This document shows, piece by piece, positions 28,137-35,969 of a stretch of 64,000 nucleotides of DNA. The notes below the pieces were generated by a model. The model did not search any database and was not told where the DNA came from. It saw only the letters and a program-made list of their open reading frames with translations. Source of the DNA: Methylomonas fluvii (GTDB lineage Bacteria; Pseudomonadota; Gammaproteobacteria; Methylococcales; Methylomonadaceae); contig NZ_JACXST010000003.1 in assembly GCF_014850975.1 (NCBI RefSeq), forward strand, positions 310,001-374,000, in the 5' to 3' direction. Position 1 is the first letter of the stretch. Every line of letters begins with the position of its first letter. The position numbers and the translations under genes are program-made.

Positions 28137-28496
28137 ACACCGGTTAGGTCAGGGGGCGCGTCGCGCTCCCTGGCAGTTGCTCGGAAGATCGAACCCTTAG
28201 GACGCCGCCAGGGATGGCGGCAACTAATAATAGGGAGGGAATCGTAGGCCAGGGAATGCCTAGGGCAACGGCACGATCAATCTCTGCAAGCTGTTTAAGA
28301 ACTTCGCGAGTGCAGTAGCCTTTAAACAGCTTCTAAACGAAATCTCACGGCTCCGGGCCGTTGCTACGCCGCTTGGATCAGCCATCCGCAGCTACAGCCT
28401 GTTGTCAGCGTGCGTATGTCTACACTCGGCGGCGTGGCAACCCAGCACCGGAGTTTTTTTGCGGTATTGGCTTTAATCAACAGCGCTCAATTAGCT
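28137..28496. other. mxaI-mxaR spacer rich in hairpins
   Basis: About 360 non-coding bases carry several inverted repeats: CAGGGGGCGCG/CGCGCTCCCTG at 28150-28172, GCCGCC/GGCGGC near 28203-28220, and AAGCTGTTTAA/TTAAACAGCTT (28288-28298 and 28322-28332, perfect). None has a T-run. They may process or attenuate the transcript between the structural genes mxaFJGI and the accessory genes. Confidence 0.6.
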
Positions 28497-29516
28497 ATGA
28501 CAAGCAAGCAAACCCTCAGCGACTGGCGCGCCAGTGCGTTGCAGTTGGAACAACAAATCAACCATGTCGTCGTCGGCCAGCAGGCGGCGGTACGCAATCT
28601 TTTGATAGCCGTATTCGCCCGCGGCCATGTGTTGCTGGAAGGCCAGGTTGGCGTGGGCAAAACCACCTTATTGCGGGCCATTGCCCAAGGGCTCGGTGGT
28701 CACTACCAACGTATCGAAGGCACCATCGATCTGATGCCGGCCGACTTGATCTATTACACCTACTTAAATCAAGAAGGCCGGCCCTGCGTCGATCCCGGCC
28801 CTTTGCTTAAGCAAGGCGAACAGTTGTCGGTGTTCTTTTTTAACGAAATCAACCGGGCTCGGCCGCAAGTGCATTCGCTGCTGTTGCGGGTGATGGCCGA
28901 GCGCAGTATCGGCGCGTTCAATCGCGAATACCGGATGCCGCACATTCAGGTATTTGCCGACCGCAATCGAGTCGAAAAAGAAGAAACCTTTGAATTGCCG
29001 GCGGCCGCGCGCGACCGGTTTTTTATGGAAATCAACATCAACACACCCAGCGACGACAAGGTGCTGGACGATTTGCTGTTCAATCCGCGTTACCACGATG
29101 TCGATGCCTTGATTGGGGAAATGGCCCCCAGCCAAATGCCGTATTACCAGCTCAACGACTGGGCGGCGGCGATTCAGAACAGCATTCAACCCAGCGCCGC
29201 CTTGCGCCAATACGCCTTGGATTTATGGAAAGCCACCGCCGATCCCGGCGCATTCGGCATCGCTTTAGCCGATGTGGAGATTGGCAACCTGCTGCAGGCC
29301 GGCGCCAGTCCGCGCGGCGTCAGCTATATGATTCGCGCCGCCAAAGTCCGGGCTTGGCTGGAAAATCGCGACAGCCTGTTGCCGGAAGATTTGCAGGCGG
29401 TTTTCGCCGTCACCATGTCGCACCGGATATTTCTGAACCCGATGTACAGCTATCGCCAAGACGACATTATTCCCACCTTGATAGCCAGCATACTCAACCA
29501 AATCGCCGCACCGTAA
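28497..29516 (+). CDS. mxaR: MxaR, MoxR-family AAA+ ATPase
   Basis: This 339-aa cytoplasmic ATPase has Walker A in GQVGVGKTTLL and Walker B in VFFFNEINRARPQ. The MoxR body includes PAAARDRFFMEI (sensor/arginine-finger region) and a C-terminal lid. MxaR is required with MxaS, A, C, K and L for calcium insertion and methanol dehydrogenase activation. ATG at 28497 gives the usual length, although no strong ribosome site is visible; an upstream ATG at 28410 would add 29 unrelated-looking residues. Confidence 0.9.
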   Translation: MTSKQTLSDWRASALQLEQQINHVVVGQQAAVRNLLIAVFARGHVLLEGQVGVGKTTLLRAIAQGLGGHYQRIEGTIDLMPADLIYYTYLNQEGRPCVDPGPLLKQGEQLSVFFFNEINRARPQVHSLLLRVMAERSIGAFNREYRMPHIQVFADRNRVEKEETFELPAAARDRFFMEININTPSDDKVLDDLLFNPRYHDVDALIGEMAPSQMPYYQLNDWAAAIQNSIQPSAALRQYALDLWKATADPGAFGIALADVEIGNLLQAGASPRGVSYMIRAAKVRAWLENRDSLLPEDLQAVFAVTMSHRIFLNPMYSYRQDDIIPTLIASILNQIAAP

Positions 29517-29521
29517 CAGCC

Positions 29522-30148
29522 ATGAACATTAAATCGATTCTGCACGCCATGCTGCCGCATGCCGGCCTTGGCCACTTATTGGAAACCTATTTAACCTGGT
29601 CCGGCGTCGGCTTTATCTGCTCATTTATCGCCAGTAGCCTGGATAAACACTCGGACGTGCCGTATGCCGCGTATTACACCAGCGCGCTGAACGACGCGGT
29701 GGGCTTTAAGTTCTGGATTTTATTGGCGGTGGTCGGCACCTTACTGTTTTGCCTGAGCCTGCCGGTGTTATATCTATCGCTGCATTTTCCCGCCTTGACG
29801 GAGTTCAGCCGGCGCTTGCGGCGGTTTACCTACACGTTTTTTTTGGTGGCCTTTGATGAGGGCGGCCTGATGATAGGGATTTTGACTGCCAATTTTATCG
29901 ATACCAGCGAGCGCATCTCGCTGCTGGCTAACAAATCGTTTTTGTTCAGCGATGTCGGTTTTTTCACGATCCTGGCTTTATGCCTTTTGAACTCTCTGCT
30001 ATGGCTGTTCGGCGAAGCCATCCACAGCCGCAATGCACAAACTTACTCAGGCGTGGTGGCCTTATTGATGAGGGTGCCATTGAAGTTTTCTCTGCCCGGA
30101 TACCTCGTCGTGACGGCGGTGCTGGCGAATTTGGTTGTTAGCCAATAA
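29522..30148 (+). CDS. Unnamed multi-pass membrane protein inside the mxa operon
   Basis: This 208-aa protein starts five bases after mxaR. Hydrophobic segments lie at about 27-45, 61-90 (FWILLAVVGTLLFCLSLPVL), 112-130, 146-170 (VGFFTILALCLLNSLLWLFG) and 185-205, so it has four to five membrane spans. No signal peptide or known motif is recognised. It sits between mxaR and mxaS, which are adjacent in the textbook order mxaFJGIRSACKLD, so it is an insertion or lineage-specific member. It could help the inner-membrane Mxa complex, but this rests only on position. A structured repeat region separates it from mxaS. Confidence 0.75.
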   Translation: MNIKSILHAMLPHAGLGHLLETYLTWSGVGFICSFIASSLDKHSDVPYAAYYTSALNDAVGFKFWILLAVVGTLLFCLSLPVLYLSLHFPALTEFSRRLRRFTYTFFLVAFDEGGLMIGILTANFIDTSERISLLANKSFLFSDVGFFTILALCLLNSLLWLFGEAIHSRNAQTYSGVVALLMRVPLKFSLPGYLVVTAVLANLVVSQ

Positions 30149-30196
30149 ACGATGTTGAGCATGAATTGGTGTTTATCCCGTATGCCGCGCCGAGCA

Positions 30197-30299
30197 CCGA
30201 AGCTTTCGCCGGGAACAGCTCGAAGGGGTGCGGCATGGATGCCGCACGTTGACGAAGGGGCAGGAAGCCCCTTTCGTCAACCCCCGGCGAAAGCTTCGG
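30197..30299. repeat. Three-way-junction-like inverted repeat element upstream of mxaS
   Basis: A perfect 17-bp outer stem (CCGAAGCTTTCGCCGGG at 30197-30213 with its complement at 30283-30299) encloses two hairpins. One is GTGCGGCAT/ATGCCGCAC (30228-30247); the other is GTTGACGAAGGGGC paired with GCCCCTTTCGTCAAC (30248-30281, one bulge). Downstream, GCCGGT/ACCGGC (30428-30445) forms another hairpin. The whole 350-bp spacer has no credible gene. It looks like a dispersed structured repeat that has landed in the mxa operon. Confidence 0.8.
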
Positions 30300-30498
30300 A
30301 GCGCAGGATCAAAGCGGCATCCGGGTGTCTTTTCTTTTGGATACTTTATCTTTCGACTGCATGGACGCAGGAGGTAGGGCAATGCAGGAGCAATTGCCGA
30401 GGACAAGCAAAGAAAAGTATCTCGCTTGCCGGTGCGAGAACCGGCGTTAAATTGGTCGTCGCGATAGCGACACCTTTCGGCATGTCGCGAGTTAATTC

Positions 30499-31353
30499 AT
30501 GACAGCCAACACCCAACCCTTCCAATACCGCCTGCCACGCCCAGCAGTCGGTGTGTTTCCCGGCGCACATCCGGGGCAAATGGTCGGCAACGGCCAACTG
30601 TTCAAGCGCCATGACACCTTGATTGCCCGACCTGACCCCAGGCGCATCGATTTACGGGCCAGCCTGCTCGATCCGTTCGGCCATTACCAAGTGGGGGTGC
30701 AGCAGCAACACAGTGCTATCGATGTGTATTTGCTGGCCGATTTGTCCGCTTCCATGCGTTTTGTCGGCAATAACGACAAGCGCCGTGTAATGGCCGATAT
30801 GCTGTTATCGATTGCCGCATCGGCCCTGGAATACGGCGACAACATCGGCTTTATTGCGGCTAACCAGCACGTACTCACCGATGGCTATTTGCCGGCCGGT
30901 AAACACCTGGGCCGGATTCAAGCCACGGCAAAACGCCTGGAAACACTCGACCTGCAACCCGGTTCGGCCGGTTTGCAGCAAGCCCAACGCTATCTGCCCA
31001 AGCATAGGGCCTTGGTGTTTCTGGCGTCGGATTTTCATTTTCCGTTGCCGCAGTTGCAAGCCATTTTACAAAACTTGCGTCGCCATGACGTGATACCGCT
31101 GGTGCTGTGGGACCTAGCCGAATACGGCCGGTTACCTGATTGGGGGCTGTTTCAAGTTCAGGACCTGGAAACCGGCAAGCGCCGCACGCTGTGGTTGCGT
31201 CCCGGTTTGAAGCGCAAGATAGAACAGGCATTTGCGCAGCGCCGTGTGCAATTGCAACAGCAGTTTCGGGCCTCGGGCTGTGAGCCGCTGTTTATCGACA
31301 ACGGCTACCGCGCTGAGCAGCTGGGGCAATATTTTTTAAGGAGAGCCGGATGA
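30499..31353 (+). CDS. mxaS: MxaS, DUF58-type methanol dehydrogenase maturation protein
   Basis: This 284-aa DUF58/vWA-like protein has the recognisable RRIDLRASLLDPFGHYQVG and AIDVYLLADLSASMRF, where DLSAS is the MIDAS-like DxSxS motif. It ends in a basic region. It is part of the MxaRSACKL set needed to load calcium into methanol dehydrogenase and probably works with the MxaR ATPase. Its stop overlaps the mxaA start by four bases (ATGA). A 350-bp repeat region precedes it, so it may have its own promoter or be read through from mxaR. Confidence 0.88.
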   Translation: MTANTQPFQYRLPRPAVGVFPGAHPGQMVGNGQLFKRHDTLIARPDPRRIDLRASLLDPFGHYQVGVQQQHSAIDVYLLADLSASMRFVGNNDKRRVMADMLLSIAASALEYGDNIGFIAANQHVLTDGYLPAGKHLGRIQATAKRLETLDLQPGSAGLQQAQRYLPKHRALVFLASDFHFPLPQLQAILQNLRRHDVIPLVLWDLAEYGRLPDWGLFQVQDLETGKRRTLWLRPGLKRKIEQAFAQRRVQLQQQFRASGCEPLFIDNGYRAEQLGQYFLRRAG

Positions 31354-32267
31354 CGTTGGCGGCAAAGCGGCTTGGTTGCGGTTTAGCATGGGTATGCGTC
31401 ACGCTGCTGGCGGCGTGTTCAGGCTCGTCCACCCAAGCACTCCGCGATTTTCAAATGCAAACGCCGCGGCCGTTCGGTTATGTGATCGGCGATACCATCC
31501 CGCAACGAATTGTGCTGGAAACCCGCGCCGGTATGGCCTTGGAACGCAACAGTCTGCCGACGCCGGGCCGGTTAAATCGCTGGTTACAACTGAACGCGGT
31601 GACTGTGCAGGAACTGGCTGGCAGTGACGGCAAGCGCTATCAAATCGATCTGCTGTATCAGCAATTTTACGCACCGCTGGAAGTGAAAGCCTTGAGCATA
31701 CCCTGTTTTACCTTGCGCTTTCAGCAGCAAGGGCAAACCTTGGAACAGCCGGTCGCGGCCTGGACCTTTACGGCCGCGCCACTGCGGGAATTAGTGGTCA
31801 GACAGGATCAACACGGCGAGTACCTGCGTCCGGATCAAGCGCCGCCGCTGTTAGACGACGCAGTCATGGTCCGGCGCTTATACGTGGCGCTGACGGTGGC
31901 GCTGGGCATCGCTTTACGGTTAGCTTGGCTTTACGGTTATTTACCGGGACTACCGAAACGCAGCGTATTCAAGCGCGCGCAGCGCCAACTGCAAACGCTG
32001 GGTCTGCCACAATTGCCACAGGCGCTGGCTGCGCTACATACCGCGTTTAACGGTCTGCACGGCAAGCCGGTGTTTTTGCACAAATTGACCGAGTTTTATC
32101 AAAGCCATCCGGAATACCGCAGCATCGCCGACGAATTGGCCTGGTTTTTCGACTATTCCAACCGTTACTTCTTCGCTGACGCTTCGATCCAGTCGCAAGA
32201 ACAAGATCTGCAAAAACTCAAAGCCGTGTGCCGGCATTGCCGGGAAATCGAGCGAGGCAGCCGATGA
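31350..32267 (+). CDS. mxaA: MxaA, calcium-insertion accessory lipoprotein
   Basis: This 305-aa exported protein has a signal sequence ending in lipobox LLAAC (about residue 23). The mature domain contains the MxaA signature MQTPRPFGYVIGDTIPQRI. A C-terminal membrane span (about 176-195, LYVALTVALGIALRLAWLYG) is followed by a cytoplasmic tail. MxaA is needed for calcium incorporation into MxaFI. It overlaps both neighbours, mxaS and mxaC, by four bases, so the three are coupled. Confidence 0.9.
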   Translation: MTLAAKRLGCGLAWVCVTLLAACSGSSTQALRDFQMQTPRPFGYVIGDTIPQRIVLETRAGMALERNSLPTPGRLNRWLQLNAVTVQELAGSDGKRYQIDLLYQQFYAPLEVKALSIPCFTLRFQQQGQTLEQPVAAWTFTAAPLRELVVRQDQHGEYLRPDQAPPLLDDAVMVRRLYVALTVALGIALRLAWLYGYLPGLPKRSVFKRAQRQLQTLGLPQLPQALAALHTAFNGLHGKPVFLHKLTEFYQSHPEYRSIADELAWFFDYSNRYFFADASIQSQEQDLQKLKAVCRHCREIERGSR

Positions 32268-33247
32268 ATTTGGGCTTTGAGTATCCGTGGGTTTTGCTGG
32301 GCTTGGGCTTATGCCTGTTGCCGATATGGAGAATAGGGGCGGTCGCCAACCCTTATCCCTGGCTGGCGATATTGCCTATCGATCCGCTATCGCTGGCTAT
32401 CAGCGCCTTGATCCGCTTGCTGGGCGGATTGGCGATAGGCGGATTGATCCTGGGCTTGGCCGGTGCCTATCTGCAAGAACAGCAAGTGGAGCGCATCGGC
32501 CACGGCGCGCACATCGTCATGTTGCTGGATCGCAGTAACAGCATGGACAATACCTTCGCCGGCAAGACGCCGGAAACCCAGGGTGAGGAATCCAAAGCCA
32601 GCGCCGCCCGCCGCTTGTTGAACCAGTTTGTCGATCAGCGCGCGCACGATTTGATCGGCATCGCCGCCTACAGTACCTCACCGCTGTTCGTGCTGCCGTT
32701 GACCGAAAACAAAGCCGCGATTCATGCCGCGATAGACGCCACAGCCTTGCCGGCCTTGGCGTATACCAATGTCAGCAAGGGTTTGAGTATGGCTTTGGAG
32801 TTTTTCGATAGCCGGCCGGTGACCGGTTCGCGCATCGTGTTATTGGTGTCGGACGGCGCGGCGGTGATCGATCCGGACAGCGAGGCAGCCTTGCGCGAGT
32901 TGTTCAAACAACGCCAAGTCAGCTTGTATTGGGTATTCCTGCGCACCGCCAACAGCCCCGGCTTGTTTGAAATGCCTGACGATCCGCGCGACGACAATGC
33001 TCAGGCCATGCCGGAACGCTATCTGCATCTATTTTTTAACAGCCTGCATATCCCGTATCAAGCTTACGAAGCCGAAACCCCCGGCGCGTTGCAGCAGGCC
33101 ATAGACGACATCAACCGCTTGGAGAATCGGCCTTTGCATTATGTTGAACGGATACCGAAACAAGATTTATCCACCCGCTGCTATGCCTGGGCGGCAGCGA
33201 TGTTGCTGGGTTTGCTGGGCCTGAAACTCTGCGAGACCAGACCGTGA
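32264..33247 (+). CDS. mxaC: MxaC, vWA-domain methanol dehydrogenase maturation protein
   Basis: This 327-aa inner-membrane protein has two N-terminal membrane spans (FEYPWVLLGLGLCLLPIW and LIRLLGGLAIGGLILGLAGA), a vWA domain with intact MIDAS motif DRSNSMD (in VMLLDRSNSMD), and a C-terminal span before the end (AWAAAMLLGLLGLKLC). This is the BatA-like layout seen in MoxR-linked vWA proteins. The ATG overlaps the mxaA stop (ATGA). The gene ends overlapping mxaK by four bases. Confidence 0.9.
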   Translation: MNLGFEYPWVLLGLGLCLLPIWRIGAVANPYPWLAILPIDPLSLAISALIRLLGGLAIGGLILGLAGAYLQEQQVERIGHGAHIVMLLDRSNSMDNTFAGKTPETQGEESKASAARRLLNQFVDQRAHDLIGIAAYSTSPLFVLPLTENKAAIHAAIDATALPALAYTNVSKGLSMALEFFDSRPVTGSRIVLLVSDGAAVIDPDSEAALRELFKQRQVSLYWVFLRTANSPGLFEMPDDPRDDNAQAMPERYLHLFFNSLHIPYQAYEAETPGALQQAIDDINRLENRPLHYVERIPKQDLSTRCYAWAAAMLLGLLGLKLCETRP

Positions 33248-33807
33248 TTCGTAAACTAAAACATTGGTTGCTTTGGGCTTCGCTAGCGGTAGCCCTATTG
33301 GTGACACTGACGCAGCTGCTGCAATTGTATGGGTTGAGCGGCCAAAACCGGCTGATAGGCCAATTGTTGGCCGGCCAGGATGTCGGCGCCGACGAGCTTG
33401 CCACATCGGCGCCGGAGGTGCGCATGGCCCGCGCGGTGTATCTGAGCCAGCACCAGCGCTACGACGAAGCCTTGGCGACGCTGAATCTGTTATTGCAGCA
33501 AGCCGGCGCCGAGGCTCAGGCGCACACCCGCTACAACCTGGGCAATCTGTATCTAAGGCAAACGATGCAAAAAGCCGAAGCCGGCAATATCAACGAAGCT
33601 ATGCCGCTGTTGGGCCTGGCCAAGCAAGCCTATCGCGAAGCTTTGACGCTGGATAGCCAGTTTTGGGATGCCAAATACAACCTGGAAGTGGCGATGCGGC
33701 TGCTGCCGGAGATGGACAGAATCAGCAGTGGCGACGAGCAGGACGATCTCAGCCAAAAGACCCAGCTGTGGACTACCTTGCCGGGCTTTCCGCGTGGCTT
33801 GCCTTAG
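33244..33807 (+). CDS. mxaK: MxaK, TPR-like methanol dehydrogenase maturation protein
   Basis: This 187-aa protein starts with GTG overlapping the mxaC stop (GTGA). It has one N-terminal membrane span (LLWASLAVALLVTLTQLLQL) and then TPR-like helices (VYLSQHQRYDEALATLNLLL, HTRYNLGNLYLRQTMQKA, AYREALTLDSQFWDAKYNLE). The TPR part should face the periplasm. It belongs to the MxaACKL membrane group. Confidence 0.88.
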   Translation: MIRKLKHWLLWASLAVALLVTLTQLLQLYGLSGQNRLIGQLLAGQDVGADELATSAPEVRMARAVYLSQHQRYDEALATLNLLLQQAGAEAQAHTRYNLGNLYLRQTMQKAEAGNINEAMPLLGLAKQAYREALTLDSQFWDAKYNLEVAMRLLPEMDRISSGDEQDDLSQKTQLWTTLPGFPRGLP

Positions 33808-33843
33808 CGCCGCGGCTTTGTTTTCTAACCATAATTTTCCTGC

Positions 33844-34776
33844 ATGAGCATAGCGCCCAATTTCAAGGATTACCGTTTCTGCTTGCTGGCGGCGGCGCTG
33901 CTGAGTTTGTCGGTGGTGTTTTTCCATCCGCAAACCAGCGCGCAAGTGTCACTGTACCGGCTAGTGTTTGTTGTCGATATTACCCGCAGCATGAACACCG
34001 AAGATTATCAGCTGGATAAACAGCCGGTCAGCCGCTTGCAGTTTGTCAAACACGCATTGCGCCAGGAATTGTTAAAACTGCCTTGCGGTTCGCAAGTCGG
34101 TTTGGGCGTGTTTACCGAACGGCGCTCAACTTTGCTGTTCGAACCGATCGAAGTCTGTTCGGGTTTTGCCGAGATCGACGCCGCGCTGGCGGCATTGGAT
34201 TGGCGCATGGCCTGGGCCGCCGACAGCCGGATCGCCAGCGGCTTGCTGAGCACGCTGGAGATGTTGCAAGGCAAAGACCAGAACCTGGTGTTTTTCAGCG
34301 ACGGCCAGGAAGCGCCGCCGCCCAATCCGCGCTACAAACCGGATTTATCTGCGCTGAAAGATAAAGTAGCCGGTGTCATTATCGGCGTCGGCGGCGATCA
34401 ACTCGCGCCCATCCCCAAGTTCGACGCCAAGGGTCAGCGCCAGGGTTTTTATAAACCCGAAGACGTGCCGCATCGCTCGTCCTTTGGTGAATCGGATCTG
34501 AATCCCGAGAAGATCCAGGGCTACGATGCCCGCAATGCGCCGTTCGGCAGCGAGGCGGCCAGCGGCGACGAGCATATGAGCCGGCTACACGAAAGCTATC
34601 TGCGCCAGCTGGCTGCTGAAAGCGGCTTGCAGTACCGGCGCTTGACCGACGCCGACAGTCTGGATCAAGCCTTGCAGCAAGCGGCGTTTGCCAAGCCCGG
34701 CACGCACACGGTTGATAGCAGCTGGCGCTATGCCGGTCTGGCTTTGTTGTTCCTGGTGATGGTGTACCTAAAGTAG
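33844..34776 (+). CDS. mxaL: MxaL, vWA-domain methanol dehydrogenase maturation protein
   Basis: This 310-aa vWA protein has an N-terminal membrane span (FCLLAAALLSLSVVFF), a MIDAS-like DITRSMN motif in VFVVDITRSMNTEDY, conserved VGLGVFTERRSTLLFEPIEVC, and a C-terminal span (YAGLALLFLVMVYLK). It starts 36 bases after mxaK and is the last mxa gene here; mxaE and mxaH are not found after it. It ends one base before a convergent EAL-domain gene. Confidence 0.9.
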   Translation: MSIAPNFKDYRFCLLAAALLSLSVVFFHPQTSAQVSLYRLVFVVDITRSMNTEDYQLDKQPVSRLQFVKHALRQELLKLPCGSQVGLGVFTERRSTLLFEPIEVCSGFAEIDAALAALDWRMAWAADSRIASGLLSTLEMLQGKDQNLVFFSDGQEAPPPNPRYKPDLSALKDKVAGVIIGVGGDQLAPIPKFDAKGQRQGFYKPEDVPHRSSFGESDLNPEKIQGYDARNAPFGSEAASGDEHMSRLHESYLRQLAAESGLQYRRLTDADSLDQALQQAAFAKPGTHTVDSSWRYAGLALLFLVMVYLK

Positions 34777-34777
34777 T

Positions 34778-35950
34778 TCAATCGCCGGACACCGTATCGA
34801 CGAGCAATATTCGTTCACTGTCCAGGCGCAAAGAGAGGGTTTTGCAAAGCAAGCTGGTTTCAAAATCCATATAGCGCTCGGAAGTGACGATGCGGGCGCG
34901 GTCGCCGCAATTTTCTAAGGCCAGTAGTTGAAAGAAGTACGGGCGCCAGGACCAGTTAAAACCGATCTTGCGTGGATCGGTGAACCATTGGTTTTCCTTG
35001 AAATTAAAATCCGGCGAAATCTGGTCGCCCTGGTTGTTGCACAAATAAAACCGTATTACGCCGCTATCGGTAAAGTTCCAACTGACCAGTTCATTCAAAT
35101 TAAAATCATCTTGCAAGGTTTCGGCCAGCTTGTAAATCAAGGTCTTGGTGGTGTTAATGGCGCTGACTTTCTTTTGGACCTTGGTCAGCGTGTTTTTCAA
35201 AAATTTGGTGCGCAATGAGGCGATGTGTTGTTCGTAAAGCTCGGCCGGTTGAAAATCGGCTTCGGCTTTGGCAAACAAAAACCCCTGCATGAATTGCGCG
35301 CCGCAGTTCAAGCTGAATAAAAACGCTTCGTCGGATTCCACGCCTTCGCAAATGATCCGGCAGCCGGTGCGTTTGCCCAGCCGCGAAATCATATGAATGA
35401 TGTCGCCGGCGATACCGCCCTTGGTGGCCAGTTTGAACAGCCGCATGTCGATTTTGATGATGTCGGGTTGGATGGCGATCACCCGTTCCAACTGCGAGGC
35501 GCCGGCGCCGAAATCGCCGATAGCCACGCTCAAGCCGTGTTTGCGGTAGCGCTGCACAATTTGTTTTAATTTCTGCGGATCGACATGCGCGTTGGAAATT
35601 TCCACGATGATGCGCCGCCGGTCGATATTCAGCTCGTCCAACATGCGTAGCGTGGGCAGCGTGTTCAACTGACGCAGATTTTCTATCCAGGCCGCGGAAA
35701 TATTCAGCGCCAGATAACTTTGCGTATCGGCCAAGGCCGAGAATTTTTCCAGGGCTTGCCAGCGCACCTGCCGGTCCAGTTCGATACGGGTTTTGGCATC
35801 GACCTCGGCGGAAGAGAAGAGGGCGCCGGCGGACACCACTTTGCCTTTGCCGTCGTATTGGCGGGCCAATGCTTCGTAGCCGACGATTTTGCCGCTGGCC
35901 ACCGAAATGATGGGTTGGAAATACGGAAATAACTGGGTTTTAGCTTGCAT
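34778..35950 (-). CDS. EAL-domain protein with altered metal site and a YkuI-like C-terminal domain
   Basis: This is a 390-aa cytoplasmic protein. The start at 35950 is supported by AAGGGA just before the ATG. The EAL domain (about 5-240) has YEALARQ, LALNISAAW, VEISN, DIIKID, CEGVES and MQGFLF, covering most c-di-GMP phosphodiesterase residues. The key DDFG motif reads GDFGAG, losing the first metal-binding aspartate, so activity is doubtful. The C-terminal region (about 260-385), with FYLCNNQGDQISPDFNFK and FNWSWRPYFFQ, resembles the YkuI C-terminal (PAS/Cache-like) domain. It may be a c-di-GMP or other ligand sensor. It is convergent with mxaL. Confidence 0.8.
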   Translation of the reverse strand: MQAKTQLFPYFQPIISVASGKIVGYEALARQYDGKGKVVSAGALFSSAEVDAKTRIELDRQVRWQALEKFSALADTQSYLALNISAAWIENLRQLNTLPTLRMLDELNIDRRRIIVEISNAHVDPQKLKQIVQRYRKHGLSVAIGDFGAGASQLERVIAIQPDIIKIDMRLFKLATKGGIAGDIIHMISRLGKRTGCRIICEGVESDEAFLFSLNCGAQFMQGFLFAKAEADFQPAELYEQHIASLRTKFLKNTLTKVQKKVSAINTTKTLIYKLAETLQDDFNLNELVSWNFTDSGVIRFYLCNNQGDQISPDFNFKENQWFTDPRKIGFNWSWRPYFFQLLALENCGDRARIVTSERYMDFETSLLCKTLSLRLDSERILLVDTVSGD

Positions 35951-35969
35951 CGTCCCTTTGCCTATCAAT

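Noticed and set aside
30152-30502. Open frame of 116 codons between the 208-aa gene and mxaS
   Set aside because: It is built from the inverted-repeat element, has low-complexity composition and no ribosome site.
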